Shown here piece after piece: positions 62,035-64,000 of a stretch of DNA of 64,000 nt. A program made the position numbers and the translations under genes. The notes beneath the pieces are model-generated. The model did not search any database, was not told the origin of the DNA, and worked only from the letters and a program-made list of their open reading frames with translations. Every line of letters starts with the position of its first letter. Position 1 is the stretch's first letter. This DNA is from an uncultured Clostridia bacterium (GTDB taxonomy: Bacteria; Bacillota; Clostridia; Oscillospirales; Acutalibacteraceae): positions 34,764-98,763 of the forward strand of contig CALWIO010000004.1 of assembly GCA_944380765.1 (NCBI GenBank). The letters run 5' to 3'.

Positions 62035-63591
62035 TCAATAAACAAATTCATAAAGATATTTGCTGCTGAATGAAAATGTAACATCTGCCGTTTCCTCTCC
62101 GCCCTCTGTAAAACGGCAGTTTGAGAGTCCCGTAATTGAGTACTGATACTGTGACAAAAGACCGTTTCCGTTTATTACAAGCATAACGGAAGAAGGGGAG
62201 TAATAGGTGTTGTACTCGCTTACGGATTCGTTGCCGTCAAGAGAGAAGCCGTTTATAAGCGACATAAGAGGATTCTGGGGCTTGCCGGTGCCGGTTTCGG
62301 TTTCTTTAAATTCAAAGGTTATAACAGTTCCGGCGCTGCCTTTTTTTACTGAATAAGAGCTTATTGCGGAGCTGTCGCAGTCGGCGGTTTTTGCGTAGGG
62401 AGGAACGAAGTCGTAAAGGCTTATACTGCCGTCGGTTCCGTTTTTAAAGTCGTGTTCCGACTTTCCGGTTCCGTTAAGGCTTTCAAGCATATCGTTCAGG
62501 CGGCTTTTTGTAATTTCAAGAGCCGAATCAATTTTTGTGTCGGTCTTGAAATCCGTGAGCTGATTATTCTGCTGCTGAGTAAGTTTGACGGTGATGTTTC
62601 CCGTGTAGCTTTTAGTGCTGTTTACAGCGTTTACAGCCGTGCGCAGAGCTTCCGCGGCGGAAATATCGCTCTCCTGAGAATCACCGTTGTCCTGAGGCTC
62701 GTCAATAAGTTCTGAGGCTGAACCGAAAATATAGTTTAAGTCAAATCCTATGCCGGGAGTATATTCTCTTTTGTCAACGGATATTTCCATATTGTATTCG
62801 GCTTTAAGTCCGTTTTCCGTATTTAAAGCCGAATAAGTGTTCAAAAGAAGGGAGTGCACGGCGGTTACCGTATCGTAAATATAGAGAACAGAGGACATAT
62901 TTTCTTTTATGTCGCTTATCGCTTTGCCCGCTGATTCCGCGTCGCTTATCGAAAAAGCGTTTGCCGCCGAGTACAGCGACTCAACAAGCAGGTCATGGGC
63001 GCTTCTGAAATCGCTTACAAGGTACTGCTCCGGGTCAAAGCCGCTGTAATCGTAGCCGCTTGCGGAGGCGTATGCCGAGTCAAAATCAATGCTTTCAAGA
63101 TTGTTTTCAAAGGCGTAAACCGCATTGTCAATCTGCTTAATGTACCCGTCGCCGTTCACATCTTTAATCAGGGCATATACCTCTCGGTACTGGTTAAGCT
63201 CGCAGACAAGGGAATAAAAACGAAGATTTATGAAATCCGCTGTGTATTGCGCGTCATTTTCTATACTGAGTTTCGAGGATATGTTCCAAAGAGAACGGCA
63301 TTCCTCGGTAAAATCCGAAGTGTATGAAGAAATGTCATAAATATTTTCCGTTTCGGCCTGTTTTGAAAGTTCGGTGAATTTTTCTATAACCGCTTGGCAA
63401 AGCTCGCCGTTAAGCTCGGAAATTTTTTCATCTTTCAGGGAATCAAGATACAAGCTGCATTCGTTATAATCGCCCTCTGACAAGTAGCCGTTTACTTTTT
63501 CTATTATTTTCGCGTTTGTGTCAAACACGCATGAAGAAAACGCGACAGTAACGCAGAGAACAATACATATAACCGAAAAAATTTTTTTCAT
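62035..63591 (-). CDS. Large lipoprotein of unknown function
   Basis: 518 residues. Signal peptide with lipobox AFSSCV (Cys about 21). The mature part is acidic, mostly helical in the first half (repeating patterns such as YLSEGDYNECSLYLDSLKDE, then YALIKDVNGDGYIKQIDNAV, where DVNGDGYI looks like a dockerin- or EF-hand-type calcium loop), then a beta-rich second half with a Thr/Ser/Asn-rich stretch. I do not recognise a family. Start at 63591 with GGTGATT upstream. Good promoter; no clear terminator before the liv promoter region. Confidence 0.6.
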   Translation of the reverse strand: MKKIFSVICIVLCVTVAFSSCVFDTNAKIIEKVNGYLSEGDYNECSLYLDSLKDEKISELNGELCQAVIEKFTELSKQAETENIYDISSYTSDFTEECRSLWNISSKLSIENDAQYTADFINLRFYSLVCELNQYREVYALIKDVNGDGYIKQIDNAVYAFENNLESIDFDSAYASASGYDYSGFDPEQYLVSDFRSAHDLLVESLYSAANAFSISDAESAGKAISDIKENMSSVLYIYDTVTAVHSLLLNTYSALNTENGLKAEYNMEISVDKREYTPGIGFDLNYIFGSASELIDEPQDNGDSQESDISAAEALRTAVNAVNSTKSYTGNITVKLTQQQNNQLTDFKTDTKIDSALEITKSRLNDMLESLNGTGKSEHDFKNGTDGSISLYDFVPPYAKTADCDSSAISSYSVKKGSAGTVITFEFKETETGTGKPQNPLMSLINGFSLDGNESVSEYNTYYSPSSVMLVINGNGLLSQYQYSITGLSNCRFTEGGEETADVTFSFSSKYLYEFVY

Positions 63592-63624
63592 TACAATCAC
63601 CGGAAAGAAAAAATCTATATAAAA

Positions 63625-63653
63625 AATCTACCATAAAGCCGCGGCTGTGTCAA
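63625..63653 (-). promoter_or_regulatory. Promoter of the lipoprotein gene
   Basis: Minus-strand TTGACA (63653-63648) and TAGATT (63630-63625), spacer 17. Confidence 0.65.
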
Positions 63654-63723
63654 TAAATAAAAAAAGCACAGCAAATGCGTGTTGTCCTTAACGGAGAAAT
63701 ACAAAAACCGAGTGGGATAACGG

Positions 63724-63762
63724 AAAATACAGTATAGTCAAACTGGCTATACTGTATTTTTT
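63724..63762 (+). terminator. Strong orphan terminator
   Basis: A perfect 14-bp stem AAAATACAGTATAG (63724-63737) / CTATACTGTATTTT (63747-63760), loop TCAAACTGG, followed by TT. No plus-strand gene lies upstream within the gap 63592-63723; it may end an unseen small transcript or act on leftward transcription. Confidence 0.75.
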
Positions 63763-63822
63763 ATGCTCAAAACAACAAATTTCGCAACTTTTCCAAAACC
63801 ACTTTATTTTTTGTGCCGATTG

Positions 63823-63831
63823 TGTTATAAT
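63823..63831 (+). promoter_or_regulatory. Extended -10 promoter of the structured RNA
   Basis: TG-T-TATAAT (63823-63831) with only T-rich sequence at the -35 position. The expected start at about 63838-63840 coincides with the first base of the RNA's outer stem. Confidence 0.65.
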
Positions 63832-63839
63832 ATAAAATA

Positions 63840-63993
63840 CCAAACAAAATTCATATATAAGAATGACAGTTAATTTTCTTGCAAGGGAGTACTATACTCT
63901 TTTTTGCATACAACAACTATGTGAATTTGGTAAAAGCGCAAATTCCATCAAGTTGTTGTATAGGGAAACCTGTCATGCTTGAATTTTGTTTGG
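63840..63993 (+). ncRNA. Unidentified structured RNA (three-way junction)
   Basis: The outer stem CCAAACAAAATTCA (63840-63853) pairs perfectly with TGAATTTTGTTTGG (63980-63993). Inside it, ATGACAG (63863-63869) pairs with CTGTCAT (63970-63976). Two hairpins follow: GCAA-GGGAGT...ACTC-TTTTTTGC (63881-63909) and ATACAACAACT...AGTTGTTGTAT (63908-63962) whose arm continues with GAATTT/AAATTC. About 154 nt. It resembles no family I know; it could be a free-standing RNA, a leader of a gene beyond the window, or a MITE-like inverted-repeat element. Confidence 0.6.
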
Positions 63994-64000
63994 CGACAAT

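Noticed and set aside
63840..63993. Second 6S RNA
   Set aside because: It has two side hairpins off a three-way junction instead of the long rod with a central bubble, and lacks the GCCGATATT segment seen at 29605.
63840..63993. GntR operator pair like that at ilvC
   Set aside because: The AGTTGT and ACAACT words here are 40 bases apart as hairpin arms, not the 15-bp palindrome.

Overview
The window looks like a chromosomal segment of an anaerobic, endospore-forming Clostridia member, probably close to the Ruminococcaceae/Oscillospiraceae. The reasons are moderate GC with Firmicutes-type ribosome binding sites and TTGACA/TATAAT promoters, several sporulation genes (spoIVFA/spoIVFB-like pair, bofA, spoIIR, yunB), a fused IspH-ribosomal protein S1 gene, a sodium-pumping biotin decarboxylase, acetate kinase, a flavodiiron protein with its rubredoxin partner, and polysaccharide-related genes including a surface cohesin-like protein. 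No phage, insertion sequence, CRISPR array or rRNA was seen; the region reads as core chromosome with some niche genes.

Layout. 1-3084: branched-chain amino acid synthesis (ilvC cut by the window edge, ilvD) around a GntR/FadR regulator, with two near-identical operators at the ilvC promoter. 3109-5326: a membrane NERD protein, then a LytM protein and an M50 protease resembling SpoIVFA/SpoIVFB behind a SigE-like promoter. 5380-9434: radical SAM/DUF2344 pair, rplS with a short leader, prmA. 9510-17100: L-arabinose catabolism (FGGY kinase, araA, araD), an M28 peptidase, a GPH sugar symporter, sfsA. 17172-20707 (minus): Na+-translocating decarboxylase as four separate subunits. 20911-26316 (minus): an old-yellow-enzyme-type reductase, a large exported glycoside-hydrolase-like protein, a split TSUP transporter. 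26337-32925: PH-like protein, TRIC channel, tRNA-Val, bofA, a small Cys-rich ORF, DUF1292, a 6S RNA, spoIIR, and a GDPD/GH20 pair. 32999-41149: ackA, tmcAL, an RpiR regulator, an HI0933-type flavoprotein, cmk, plsC and ispH-rpsA, the last three packed together. 41237-49052: GH27 alpha-galactosidase, yunB-ligA, a MATE exporter, an RluA synthase. 49135-52640: polar amino acid ABC transporter, a membrane-anchored cohesin-like protein, a zinc-ribbon protein, and a small ORF behind a good SigE-like promoter. 52681-56407: rubredoxin/flavin reductase and FprA (minus), divergent from an NhaC antiporter with a structured leader. 56462-61876 (minus): a complete liv branched-chain amino acid ABC operon ending in a cytidylate-kinase-like gene. 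62035-64000: an unknown lipoprotein, a strong orphan terminator, and an unidentified structured RNA of about 154 nt directly behind an extended -10 promoter.

The genes suggest a gut- or rumen-type fermenter that takes up pentoses and oligosaccharides, makes acetate, couples decarboxylation to Na+ export, makes or imports branched-chain amino acids, tolerates transient O2/NO, and sporulates. Three components of a SigmaK-processing checkpoint (SpoIVFA-like, SpoIVFB-like, BofA) lie within 25 kb. The least explained elements are the structured RNA at the right edge, the SigE-associated 39-residue ORF, the terminator-like hairpin that covers the spoIIR ribosome binding site, and the single membrane-anchored cohesin-like protein.
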